Shown here: positions 52,112 to 62,992 of the stretch, one piece after another
How the letters are laid out: every line of letters starts with the position of its first letter
Numbering within the stretch: position 1 is the first letter of the stretch
Origin: Simplicispira sp. 125
Lineage (GTDB): Bacteria > Pseudomonadota > Gammaproteobacteria > Burkholderiales > Burkholderiaceae_C
Direction: 5' to 3'
Assembly (NCBI RefSeq): GCF_003096555.1
Contig: NZ_QEKM01000001.1
Span: 62,001 to 126,000 of the forward strand
DNA length: 64,000 nt
Notes under the pieces: model-generated
What the model saw: the letters and a program-made list of their open reading frames with translations, nothing else
Databases searched by the model: none
What the model was told of the DNA's origin: nothing
Made by a program: the position numbers and the translations under genes

Positions 52112-54289
52112 ATGCACTCTTATGTCGACGCCATCAATCCCACTCCTTTTTTTCTGGCTCCGCCTGCATGCGCAGGGTTGGGGGTGCGCATGACACCCCC
52201 AACGGACGCAGCACTGGCGGTGGCAGAAACCACGGCGCCCCATTGGGCGCTGCCGGGAGCGCTGGCGCTGCGGCTGGTGGTGCTGGCGGCCCTGGCCATT
52301 GCGCTGTCGGGCGCTGTTTCGGGCTGGTTGGTGGCGCGGGCGTCGGGGCAGGAAGCCGTGCAGCGCATGGAGGACCAGCAGACCGATGAGGTGGAAGTGT
52401 TTGCACGGCTCTTGGCCAGCAAGATCGAGCAGAGCCAGAAAGTGCTGCGCAACGTCGCTGAAGGTATTACGCCCGAGATGCTGGAGCTTCCGGCCAGCCT
52501 GGAGTGGCTGCTGCAACAGAGTCTTCCCGCTGTGCAGTTTTTTGATTCCATGCTGGTGGCGCGGCAGGATGGTGAATTGCGTGTCAACCTGCAAAACGGC
52601 CGTTTCGAAAAAACCGCAAACCTGGAGCCCCCGGCACGTGATGCCTTGCGGCGGACACTGGTCGATGGCAAGCCCATGGTGGCCGAGCTGATGGCCAGCC
52701 GCTCCAGCGAGGCGCGCATCATGTTCACCATGCCGCTGCACCGGGATGATGGCACGGTACTGGGTGTGGTGGCGGGCATGTTGCGGCTGCAGTCCCAGGG
52801 TTTGCTGCCCATTTCCATGGCCGTGCCGCAACGGGCGGATACCCGGCTGGTGGTGTTCACCCGCGAGGGCACGATTCTGTCGCATTCCGACCCTGCGCGT
52901 GTCATGGGGCAGGTACGCGATGAACCGGGTCTGGCGCCGGTTTTTGCACGTTGGCTGGAGCACGATAGTCCGGTGATGGGCGCTGCCAGCACCGAGATGG
53001 TGCCGGGACATATTGTCAGCATGGCGGGCATGCCGCTGCCGCAATGGATGGTGGCACGGGTCAGCGATACGCAGGCGCTATTGGCCCCACTGCAAGGTGC
53101 GCAGCGCAAGGCGTGGTGGCTCGCGGCGGCCGCTATAGCCTTGACCGTAGCCTTGTTTGCCTTGTTGGCGTTCTGGATGTTCCAGCCGCTCGCGCAACTG
53201 CGTGATCGTGCCGGGCAATTGCTGGATGGTTCCGCCGACGTCCCTGGCGCCATGCCTTGGCCTCGTGCTGGTGGTGAGGTGGGCGCCCTGGTCGAGGTGT
53301 TTGAAGGCGTACAGAACCAGCAGGACGATGCGCAGCAGCGCCATCGCATACTGGAGCGCCAATACCAGGCGATCCTGGATGTTAGCTCGGTGGGCATTGC
53401 CATCACCCGTGGTGATCGCCTGGTCTCCATGAGCCGCCAGGCCTGCCAGATGCTGGGCTTTGTCCCCGTCGAGTTGCAGGGCCAGCCGCTGGCCTGCATC
53501 TACCCGGCAGAGCGGGATTCCTTTGGCCTGGATCGGCGCATCGAGGATTCGTTTGCCGTGCATGGCGGCTTTGGCGGCGACGTGTGCCTGCGCCGCAAGG
53601 ATGGCAGCCCGGTGTGGGCGCGGGTGCAGGGGCGTGCGGTTGATCTTCAGGCGCCGGATGGTGACCGCGTGTGGATGGTGGAAGAAATGACGGCTGCGCA
53701 CGAAGAGCGCCGCCAGGATAGCTGGGTCACCACGCACGACCCGCTGACCCAACTGGAGAACCGCCAGGGCTTCGAGCAGCGCTTGCGACTTCTGCTGGCC
53801 GCGGACCAGCCTCCCACCGACAGTCGGCCAACACCGCTGAACGGTGTCGAGGGGCTTTCCGTTTCGGGCGTGGTGCTGTTCCTCGACCTGGACCATTTCA
53901 CCGTGGTCAACGATGTGGCGGGCCACGATGCTGGGGACGACGTGCTGCGCCATGTCGCCCGCTTGCTAGAGGTGCAGGTGCGCCAGTCGGGCTGGGCTGC
54001 GCGGCTGGGCGGAGACGAATTTGCGGTGGTGCTGCCGGGCTGCTCCAGCGCGCATGGCCTGGCCGTGGCCGAGCAGCTGCGCGCCGCAGTACAAAGCTGG
54101 GAGCCTGTCTACCAGGGGCGCAGCTTCACCCTGGGGGTGAGCATTGGCATGGTGCCGCTGGAGCCTGGCCTACAGGATGTAGCCGCCGTGCTGCATGCGG
54201 CTGATATGGCCTGCTACGACGCCAAGCGCGCCGGGCGCAACCAGGTGGTGCAGCGCATGGTGCAGGGGAGCATGCTAGCGGCTGGTTGA
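52112..54289 (+). CDS. Membrane diguanylate cyclase (periplasmic sensor, PAS, GGDEF)
   Basis: 725 residues. One membrane segment near 50-70 and another near 335-357 bracket a periplasmic double-Cache-like sensor. A HAMP-like stretch, a PAS domain (about 415-530) and a C-terminal GGDEF domain (550-720) follow. The active-site motif is intact (RLGGDEFAVVLPG), with LFLDLDHFTVVNDVAGHDAGDD upstream. The inhibitory RxxD site is not kept (RQSG in its place), so product inhibition is probably absent. The start at 52112 is used; ATG 52190 (MTPPTDAAL) is equally possible. It makes c-di-GMP. The last 15 bases overlap xdhB. Confidence 0.88.
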   Translation: MHSYVDAINPTPFFLAPPACAGLGVRMTPPTDAALAVAETTAPHWALPGALALRLVVLAALAIALSGAVSGWLVARASGQEAVQRMEDQQTDEVEVFARLLASKIEQSQKVLRNVAEGITPEMLELPASLEWLLQQSLPAVQFFDSMLVARQDGELRVNLQNGRFEKTANLEPPARDALRRTLVDGKPMVAELMASRSSEARIMFTMPLHRDDGTVLGVVAGMLRLQSQGLLPISMAVPQRADTRLVVFTREGTILSHSDPARVMGQVRDEPGLAPVFARWLEHDSPVMGAASTEMVPGHIVSMAGMPLPQWMVARVSDTQALLAPLQGAQRKAWWLAAAAIALTVALFALLAFWMFQPLAQLRDRAGQLLDGSADVPGAMPWPRAGGEVGALVEVFEGVQNQQDDAQQRHRILERQYQAILDVSSVGIAITRGDRLVSMSRQACQMLGFVPVELQGQPLACIYPAERDSFGLDRRIEDSFAVHGGFGGDVCLRRKDGSPVWARVQGRAVDLQAPDGDRVWMVEEMTAAHEERRQDSWVTTHDPLTQLENRQGFEQRLRLLLAADQPPTDSRPTPLNGVEGLSVSGVVLFLDLDHFTVVNDVAGHDAGDDVLRHVARLLEVQVRQSGWAARLGGDEFAVVLPGCSSAHGLAVAEQLRAAVQSWEPVYQGRSFTLGVSIGMVPLEPGLQDVAAVLHAADMACYDAKRAGRNQVVQRMVQGSMLAAG

Positions 54290-56583
54290 CCCGGTCGAAT
54301 CCATTGCGCCGAGCGCGTGCAGCATGTTTTCTGCGGTGGCCGGTGCGGTCAGTTGCACCGGTCCAGCGCTGGCGCCGCGTGCAGCGGCCACGGCGTTGCG
54401 CAGTGCTTCATAGACGCTAATGGCCAGCATGAAGGGCGGCTCACCCACGGCTTTGCTGCCACCCACGTTGTCCTCGCGGTTGGCTTCGGGCCACAGATCG
54501 ACCTTGAAGTGAGCGGGGATGTCGCCCGTCGCTGGAATCTTGTAAGTGCTGGGTGCGTGCGTGGCGAGCTGGCCCTGGTCGTTCCAGACCAGTTGTTCGG
54601 TGGTGAGCCAGCCCATGCCTTGCACAAAACCGCCCTCGATCTGCCCGAGGTCTATGGCCGGGTTGATGCTGTGGCCCACGTCGTGCAGGATGTCCACACG
54701 CAGCACGCGGTTCTCGCCGGTGAGCGTATCCACCGCTACTTCGGTGCAGGCCGCGCCATAGGCGAAGTAGTAGAAGGGCCGACCCGTGAGTGTGGTCTTG
54801 TCGTAGTGGATTTTGGGCGTGCGGTAAAAACCGTCGCTCCAGAGCTGGATGCGGTTGGCATAGGCCGCACTCACCACCTCCTCGAAGCTGCGCTCGGTCT
54901 TGGGCGAGATCACACGCCCACCCTCGAAACGGATGGCGCCCGCGCCGCAGCCGTCCAGCCCGCAGACGAACGAGGCCAGGTTGTCGCGCACGTTGCGCGC
55001 GGCAAACTGCGCCGCGCGGCCATTGAGGTCGGTGCCGCTGCTGGCCGCCGTGGCGCTGGCGTTGGGCACCTTGCTGGTGTCGCTGGCCGTCACGCGCACG
55101 CGGTGCAAGGGCACGCCCAATTCGTCGGCCACGATCTGCGCCACCTTGGTGTGCAGGCCCTGGCCCATCTCGGTGCCGCCGTGGTTTACCTGCACGCTGC
55201 CGTCGGTGTACACATGCACCAGGGCGCCTGCCTGGTTGAACAGCGTGGCGGTGAAGCTGATACCGAATTTCACCGGCGTGATGGCCAGACCGCGCTTGAG
55301 CACCGGGTTGGCAGCGTTCCAAGCGGCAATGGCTTCTTGGCGCTGCCGGTATTGCGTGGTTTGCTCCAATTTTGGAAGCAAATCGTGCAGGATGTTGTCC
55401 TCCACCGGCATCTGGTAGTGGGTGACGTTGCGTTCGACGGTGCCGTACAGGTTGGCCAGGCGCACGTCCAGCGCGTCACGCCCCAGCGCGCGGGCAATGT
55501 CGCCGATGATGGTTTCGATGGCAATCACACCCTGTGGTCCGCCAAAGCCGCGAAAAGCCGTGTGGCTTTGCAGGTTGGTGCGGCAGCGGTGCGAGGTGAT
55601 CTCCACGTTCTCCAGGTAATAGGCGTTGTCGGCATGGAAGACGGCGCGGTCGCACACGGGGCCTGACAGGTCGGCCGAGAAGCCGCAGTTGGCTGCCATC
55701 TGCAGTTTGAGCGCGGTGATGCGCCCGGTATCGTCAAAGCCCACATCCCACTCGTAGGCGAACGGATGGCGTTTGCCGGTGACCACGAAGTCGTCGTCGC
55801 GGTCGAGGCGCAGTTTGATGGCGTGCCCTGTTTTTTGCGCGGCCAATGCGGCCCACACCGCCAAGTGGCCGGCCTGGGTTTCCTTGCCGCCAAATCCGCC
55901 GCCCATGCGGCGGCATTCCACACGCACCGCGTGATTGGCAATGCCCAGGGCATGCGCTACCCAGTGCTGCACCTCGCCCGGGTGCTGCGTGCTGGAGTGG
56001 ATCCACCACTGCCCCTGCTCCAGCGGCAGGGCGTAGGCGATCTGGCCTTCCAGATAGAAGTGCTCTTGCCCGCCCACTTCCAGCTGGCCGCTCAGGCGGT
56101 GGGGTGCCCCCTGCAGTGCGGCCTCGGGTGTGCCCCGGCGCACCACCACGGGCGGCAGCACCTGGCTTTGGGCTTGCAATGCGGCGGCGATGGTGAGGAT
56201 GGCGGGCAAGGGGGTGATGTCGGGCCGCACGGCGCGGGCAGCGCGGCGGGCCTGTATGACCGATTCGGCTACGACCAGGCCGATGACCTGGCCCACATGC
56301 TGCACGGTGTCCTGGGCAAAAATGGGCTCGTCGTGGGCAAAGGCGGCCAGCACCGGGTCGCCAGGGATGTCGTGTGCCAGTACCACAGCGCGCACGCCGG
56401 GCATGGCCAGGGCGGGTGCGGTGTCGATGCTGTTGATGCGACCGTGCGCCACGGGCGAGAGGATGGGAGCCGCATACAGCGTGCCTTTGACTTCGGGCAG
56501 ATCGTCGATGTAGTGCGCTGCGCCCGCTACCTGCGCGTACGCGCTTTCGTGCGGGTGCGACTGGCCCATGGTGCGGTGGGCGC

Positions 56584-56587
<4 letters not shown>
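54275..56587 (-). CDS. xdhB: Xanthine dehydrogenase, molybdopterin-binding subunit
   Basis: 770 residues from ATG 56587, whose ATGA overlaps the xdhA stop. The molybdenum-binding subunit oxidises hypoxanthine and xanthine to urate. Conserved parts: GAAHYIDDLPEVKGTLYAAP, FGGKETQAGHLAVWAAL, TAFRGFGGPQGV, GGTEMGQGLHTKVAQI and the catalytic Glu in VGEPPFMLAISVYEAL. It overlaps the GGDEF gene tail to tail by 15 bases. XdhC is encoded 12 kb away. Confidence 0.96.
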
Positions 56588-58074
<1,487 letters not shown>

Positions 58075-58109
58075 GGTCGAGAGGTTACAGCGGATGGACT
58101 GCGGACGTT

Positions 58110-58278
58110 CTAGGAGTCTGTCGGACTTGGGGCGTCGAAAGCGAGAATCGACCCCAGCGAGACCAGTTTTTGCCGGATTTGCAGCCCCATAGCCCGGCTA
58201 TGGGGCAAAAAGACGGTGGAAAATGGGCTGCTGCGGTCGATTTGCAGCCGACGTTTACCAAGCCCGACAGGCTCCTAG
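58110..58278. mobile_element. 169-bp MITE-like element
   Basis: The termini CTAGGAGTCTGTCGGACTTG and CAAGCCCGACAGGCTCCTAG form imperfect terminal inverted repeats (19 of 21 paired over 58110-58130 and 58258-58278). CTAG at both ends may be a 4-bp target duplication. The middle has a strong hairpin GCCCCATAGCC/GGCTATGGGGC (58184-58206). No open frame. It occupies the xdhA/LysR divergent promoter region. Confidence 0.75.
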
Positions 58279-58340
58279 GGTAGAGCGTGCTGCGCCTCGC
58301 GACATAAGCCTCGCCGTATGACGGGAATGCCTGCACAGCT

Positions 58341-59273
58341 ATGAGAGACCAAGCCCTTTTCGACAAGATAGACCTCCATCTCATAAGGGTCTTGCATACC
58401 GTGTTGACTGAACGCAGCGTATCGAGGGCGGCCGTGCGGCTGGGCATGCACCAGCCGGCGGTATCCAGCGCGCTCAAACGCCTGCGCACCCTGGCGGGCG
58501 ACCCCTTGCTGGTGCGCTCGGGCAGCGCCATGGTGCCCACCGATGCGGCGCTGTGCATGGTGGAGCCAGCCGGCGCCATCCTGCGCGCGGCCGAGGCACT
58601 GTTTTCCGATGCGCGCGGCTTCGACCCGCGCAGCGCCACACGCACCTTCCGCGTGGCAGCAAGCGACTACCTTGACCCGTTTTTTCTGCCGCGTCTGGTG
58701 GCGCGCATCAAGCACGAGGCGCCGCTGTGCCCTATCGAAATCTTGCCGCTCTCGCCCGATGCCCACTACCACGCGCTGCTGGCGCAGGGCGAGGCCGATG
58801 TGGTCATTGGCAACTGGCCGCAGCCCCCGGACGACCTGCACCTAGGTCGCCTGCTGTCCGACGAAGTGGTGTGCCTGGTCAGCCAGGAACACCCCGCCAT
58901 GCGCCGGGGCTGGGACATTGATGAGTGGCTGGAGGCTGAGCACATTGCGCCCACGCCCACGCACCCGGGTGCGCGCGGCGTGATTGATGGCTATCTCGAC
59001 ACCCAGGGTTTGGCCCGCAACATCACCGCGCGCTGTGCGCATTTCAGCCTGATTCCGGACATCGTGGCCTCCAGCTTGCTGGTGCTGACCACGGGGCGCC
59101 AGTACTGCGAGCGCTTTACGGACCGCCTGCCCGTGGCCATCCTGCCGTGCCCGGTGCATTTTCCGCCACTCATGTATTACCAGCTCTGGCATGCGCGCAG
59201 CCACCACTCAGCGGCGGCGATGTGGTTGCGTGAATGCATCCGGGGGGTTGCGCTTTCACTGCGAAAACAATAG
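58341..59273 (+). CDS. LysR-family regulator, probable xdh regulator
   Basis: 310 residues: winged HTH at residues 12-60 (HLIRVLHTVLTERSVSRAAV, then HQPAVSSALKRLRTLAGDPL) and a C-terminal periplasmic-binding-like effector domain (FRVAASDYLDPFFLPRLV onward). It is divergent from xdhAB and upstream of the purine ABC importer, so control of either by a purine ligand is likely but not shown. The stop codon TAG is made by the 5' arm of a repeat copy that follows. No clear T-N11-A site was identified in the gap because a MITE fills it. Confidence 0.86.
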   Translation: MRDQALFDKIDLHLIRVLHTVLTERSVSRAAVRLGMHQPAVSSALKRLRTLAGDPLLVRSGSAMVPTDAALCMVEPAGAILRAAEALFSDARGFDPRSATRTFRVAASDYLDPFFLPRLVARIKHEAPLCPIEILPLSPDAHYHALLAQGEADVVIGNWPQPPDDLHLGRLLSDEVVCLVSQEHPAMRRGWDIDEWLEAEHIAPTPTHPGARGVIDGYLDTQGLARNITARCAHFSLIPDIVASSLLVLTTGRQYCERFTDRLPVAILPCPVHFPPLMYYQLWHARSHHSAAAMWLRECIRGVALSLRKQ

Positions 59274-59311
59274 CTATCAGCGCTTACCCTATCAGCGTAA
59301 GACGCCAATTT
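59265..59311. repeat. Stem-loop repeat family, copy 6 (end of LysR gene)
   Basis: AACAATAGCTATC, then AGCGCT, TACCCTATC, AGCGTAAGACGCCAATTT. The stop codon of the LysR gene (TAG, 59271-59273) is part of the repeat. It lies between LysR and the ABC importer genes. Confidence 0.75.
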
Positions 59312-59349
59312 CTTCAATAAAAGTAACAAACTGAGAGACAATCGCCCGC

Positions 59350-60960
59350 ATGAGTTCCACCGCACCCCTTTCCGCGACTGGTACGGCAACGCCGCCCCGG
59401 TTGCAGCTCACGGGCATCACCAAGCGCTACCCCGCCGTGGTGGCCAACAGCGGCGTGTCGCTGGTCGTGCAGCCCGGTGAAATCCACGCCGTGCTGGGCG
59501 AAAACGGCGCTGGCAAGTCCACGCTGATGAAGATCATCTACGGCGCCACCCGCCCCGACGAGGGCAGTGTGTCTTTCGATGGCCGCACCGTGCAGGTCCG
59601 CAACCCGCAGGAGGCGCGGCACCTGGGCATTGCCATGGTGTTCCAGCATTTCAGCCTGTTCGACACGCTGACCGTGGCCGAGAACGTTTGGCTGGGGCTG
59701 GACAAAAGCCATTCCCTGGCCGACGTCACCCGCCGCATCACCGCCAAGGCGCAGGAGTACGGCCTGGACATCGATCCGCTGCGCCCGGTGCACACCCTGA
59801 GCGTGGGCGAGATGCAGCGCGTGGAGATCATCCGCGCCCTGCTGACCGAGCCGCGTTTGCTCATCCTTGATGAACCCACCTCGGTGCTCACGCCCCAGGC
59901 GGTCGAAAAGCTCTTCGTGGTGCTGCGCAAGCTGGCGCAGGAGGGCTGCAGCATCCTCTACATCAGCCACAAGCTGCACGAGATCCGCGCTCTGTGCACG
60001 GCCTGCACGGTGCTGCGCGGTGGCAAGGTGACAGGCGTGTGCGACCCGCGTGAAGAATCCAACGCCTCGCTCTCGCGCCTGATGATCGGTGCCGAGCCGC
60101 CGGCGCTGGAGCACCGCGCCGCCCAGACCGGCGACACCGTGCTGCGCGTGGCGGGCCTGAGCCTGCCACGCACCGACCCATTTGGCGTGGACCTGGTGGA
60201 CCTGCAGCTCGATGTGCGTGCCGGCGAGGTGGTGGGCATTGCCGGAGTCTCGGGCAACGGGCAAAGAGAGCTGTTGTATGCGCTGTCGGGTGAGGACCAG
60301 CGCGCCCGGCCCGACACGGTGCAGGTGGCAGGCCAGAACGCCGGGCACCTGGGCCCACGCCAGCGCCGCGCGCTGGGCCTGCACTTTGTGCCCGAAGAAC
60401 GCCTGGGGCGGGGTGCCGTGCCCAGCATGGGCCTGGCGCACAACCTGCTGCTCACCCGCAACGATGCCGTGGGCTGGGGAGGCTGGATTCGCATGTCTGT
60501 GTTGCAGGCGCAGGCGCAGGCCATCATCGAGCGCTTTGGCGTTCGGGCCGGTGGGCCGCACGCGGCGGCCCAGTCGCTCTCAGGTGGCAACCTGCAGAAA
60601 TTCATCGTCGGGCGGGAAGTTTCGGCCAACCCGACCCTGCTTATCGTTTCACAGCCCACCTGGGGCGTCGATGTGGGCGCTGCGCAGCAGATCCGCAGCG
60701 AAATCCTGCGCTTGCGCGATGCCGGTTGTGCCGTGTTGGTGCTCAGCGAAGAACTGGAGGAGCTGTTTGACATCAGCGACCGCATGTACGTGATGGCCAA
60801 GGGCCGTCTGTCGCCTTCGGTCGATCGGGCCCAGGCCACGGCCCCGCGCATTGGCGAATGGATGAGCGGCCTGTGGCATGCCGATGTGCAGGCCCACCTG
60901 GCGCGCAACCGCGCGCAATTGGCAGAACTGCAAAGCGGGGTTTCCCATGTTGAAGCTTGA
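59350..60960 (+). CDS. ABC importer ATPase of the purine nucleoside/base type (NupA-like)
   Basis: 536 residues with two ABC domains. The first has Walker A GENGAGKS (50-57), LSVGEMQRVEI and Walker B LLILDEPTSVL. The second (from about 255) has GVSGNGQRELL in place of Walker A and PTWGVDVGA in place of Walker B, so it lacks the catalytic Lys and Glu; LSGGNLQKFIVGRE is its signature. This asymmetry is normal for the BmpA/NupABC-Rbs-type ATPases. It powers uptake of purine nucleosides or bases. The stop overlaps the first permease gene by 14 bases. Confidence 0.92.
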   Translation: MSSTAPLSATGTATPPRLQLTGITKRYPAVVANSGVSLVVQPGEIHAVLGENGAGKSTLMKIIYGATRPDEGSVSFDGRTVQVRNPQEARHLGIAMVFQHFSLFDTLTVAENVWLGLDKSHSLADVTRRITAKAQEYGLDIDPLRPVHTLSVGEMQRVEIIRALLTEPRLLILDEPTSVLTPQAVEKLFVVLRKLAQEGCSILYISHKLHEIRALCTACTVLRGGKVTGVCDPREESNASLSRLMIGAEPPALEHRAAQTGDTVLRVAGLSLPRTDPFGVDLVDLQLDVRAGEVVGIAGVSGNGQRELLYALSGEDQRARPDTVQVAGQNAGHLGPRQRRALGLHFVPEERLGRGAVPSMGLAHNLLLTRNDAVGWGGWIRMSVLQAQAQAIIERFGVRAGGPHAAAQSLSGGNLQKFIVGREVSANPTLLIVSQPTWGVDVGAAQQIRSEILRLRDAGCAVLVLSEELEELFDISDRMYVMAKGRLSPSVDRAQATAPRIGEWMSGLWHADVQAHLARNRAQLAELQSGVSHVEA

Positions 60961-62026
60961 ACCCCGGCCCCAGGCCTCGCGCCTGTGGACTTATGGCTCG
61001 CCCGTGCTGGCACTGTGCGTCACGGTGCTGATTGGCGTGGCGCTTTTCTCTCTGCTGGGCAAGGACCCGCTGCGCGGTCTACAGATTTTTTTCTGGGAGC
61101 CGGTGCGCTCGCAGTACGCACTGGGCGAACTCATGGTCAAGGCCACGCCGCTGTTGCTGATTGCCCTGGGCCTGGCGGTGTGCTTTCGCTCCAACGTCTG
61201 GAACATCGGTGCCGAGGGTCAGTTTGTGATGGGTGCCATTGCCGCAGGCGGTGTGGCACTGCTGGCCAGCAAGGACACGGGCGCCTGGATCGTGCCTGCG
61301 CTGCTGCTGGCCGGTGTGCTGGGGGGCATGGTCTGGGCGGGGCTCACGGCGCTGCTGCGCGACCGTTTCAATGCCAATGAAATCCTGGTCAGCCTGATGC
61401 TGGTCTACGTGGCCACATTGCTGCTGAGTTTTCTGGTGTTTGGCCCCTGGAAGGACCCGATGGGCTATAACTTTCCGCAGACGCGCACTTTTGAGAAAGT
61501 GACGCAGATCCCGCGCCTGATGGCGGGTTCGCGTATGCATATCGGCCTGTACATTGCGCTCGCCAGCGCCGCAGCGTTGTGGGTGTTCCTGTTTCGTTCG
61601 CGCGCTGGGTTTGCACAGCAGGTGGGCGGTCTGGCGCCTGCTGCAGCCCGTTATGCCGGGTTTTCGTCGCGCCGTGCGCTCTGGACGGCGCTGCTCATCT
61701 CGGGCGGCTCGGCTGGGTTGGCGGGGGCGCTGGAGGTGGCAGGGCCGATCGGTCAGCTCACACCCTATGTGCCTGCGGGCTACGGCTTTGCGGCCATCAT
61801 CGTGGCCTTTGTGGGGCGCCTGCATCCGGTAGGCATGGTGTTTTCGGCCATTCTCATGAGCATGTTCTACATTGGCGGCGAACTGGCGCAGTCGCGCCTG
61901 GGCCTGCCCAAATCGCTCACTGGCGTGTTCCAGGGTTTGCTGCTGTTCTCGCTGCTGGCCTGCGATACCCTGATTGCCTACCGCGTGCGTTGGGTGCGCC
62001 CCTCTGGTGTGAAGGCAGGAGCCTGA
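60947..62026 (+). CDS. ABC importer permease 1 (NupB-like)
   Basis: 359 residues from ATG 60947 inside the end of the ATPase gene. Eight to ten membrane segments; SNVWNIGAEGQFVMGAIAAGG and LRDRFNANEILVSLMLVYVA are the BPD-transp-2 signatures of this importer type. RSRAGFAQQVGG, PAAARYAGFS and GGSAGLAGALEVAG are the coupling region. It forms the membrane channel with the next gene product. Confidence 0.92.
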   Translation: MLKLEPRPQASRLWTYGSPVLALCVTVLIGVALFSLLGKDPLRGLQIFFWEPVRSQYALGELMVKATPLLLIALGLAVCFRSNVWNIGAEGQFVMGAIAAGGVALLASKDTGAWIVPALLLAGVLGGMVWAGLTALLRDRFNANEILVSLMLVYVATLLLSFLVFGPWKDPMGYNFPQTRTFEKVTQIPRLMAGSRMHIGLYIALASAAALWVFLFRSRAGFAQQVGGLAPAAARYAGFSSRRALWTALLISGGSAGLAGALEVAGPIGQLTPYVPAGYGFAAIIVAFVGRLHPVGMVFSAILMSMFYIGGELAQSRLGLPKSLTGVFQGLLLFSLLACDTLIAYRVRWVRPSGVKAGA

Positions 62027-62027
62027 T

Positions 62028-62948
62028 ATGGAATCCTACGCACTCCTTATCGGTGCCACGCTCAGTGCGGGCACGGTTCTGGCCATTGCGGCCCTGGGCC
62101 TGCTCATCAACGAAAAGGCCGGCATCGTCAATCTCGGGGCCGAGGGCATGATGCTGTGCGCCGCCATAGCGGGCTTTGCCGCCGTGGTGTACACGGGCAA
62201 CACCTGGCTGGGATTTGCCGCTGGCATGGCGGCGGGCGCGGTGCTTGCGGCCATCTTTGGCTGGCTGGTCATCTGGCTGGGGACCAACCAGTACGCCACG
62301 GGATTGGCTTTGAGCCTGTTTGGCACGGGGTTTTCAGCGTTTGCCGGGATCAGCTATGTGCAGGCCAAGCTGCCCGAACTGCCCAAATACGAGCTGCCCT
62401 GGCTCAGCGACCTGCCCCTGCTGGGGCCGGCCCTGTTCCGCCAGCACCCCATGGTCTATCTCTCCATGGTCTTTGCTGGCGCGCTGGTGTGGTTTTTGTA
62501 CCGCACACGCGCCGGGCTGGTGCTGCGTTCGGTGGGCGAGTCGCCGCAGTCGGCGCACGCACTGGGCTACCCGGTGCGGCGCATTCGTCTGGCGGCCGTT
62601 GTGGTCGGCGGGGCGCTGTGCGGTTTGTCCGGGGCCTACATTTCGACCGTGTACACGCCGCTGTGGGTCGAAGGCATGGTGGCCGGGCGTGGCTGGATCG
62701 CGCTGGCGCTGACCACTTTTGCCACCTGGCGCCCAGCGCGCGTGCTGCTCGGTGCCTACCTGTTTGGCGGTGTGACCATGTTGCAGTTTCACCTGCAGGC
62801 CACCGGCGTGCAGGTGGCCAGCCAGTGGCTGAGCATGCTGCCCTATGTCTCCACCATCGTGGTGCTGGCGCTGATCTCGCGCAATCCGCAGTGGATCCGC
62901 GTGAACATGCCTGCATCGCTGGGCAAACCTTTCCATCCCGGCTCATAA
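62028..62948 (+). CDS. ABC importer permease 2 (NupC-like)
   Basis: 306 residues, one base after the previous stop. NEKAGIVNLGAEGMMLCAAIAGF is the paralogue of the first permease motif; RTRAGLVLRSVGESPQSAHALGYPV is the coupling helix; GGALCGLSGAYISTVY follows. With permease 1 it makes the heterodimeric channel. Confidence 0.92.
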   Translation: MESYALLIGATLSAGTVLAIAALGLLINEKAGIVNLGAEGMMLCAAIAGFAAVVYTGNTWLGFAAGMAAGAVLAAIFGWLVIWLGTNQYATGLALSLFGTGFSAFAGISYVQAKLPELPKYELPWLSDLPLLGPALFRQHPMVYLSMVFAGALVWFLYRTRAGLVLRSVGESPQSAHALGYPVRRIRLAAVVVGGALCGLSGAYISTVYTPLWVEGMVAGRGWIALALTTFATWRPARVLLGAYLFGGVTMLQFHLQATGVQVASQWLSMLPYVSTIVVLALISRNPQWIRVNMPASLGKPFHPGS

Positions 62949-62992
62949 TGGCCGTTTTTCCTGTCCCCAACTCTCCCCCAGAAGGAACCGAC

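Noticed and set aside
60200..60960. Second half of the importer ATPase as a pseudogene-like decay
   Set aside because: Loss of Walker A and B residues in the second ABC domain is normal in this ATPase family and the frame is intact.
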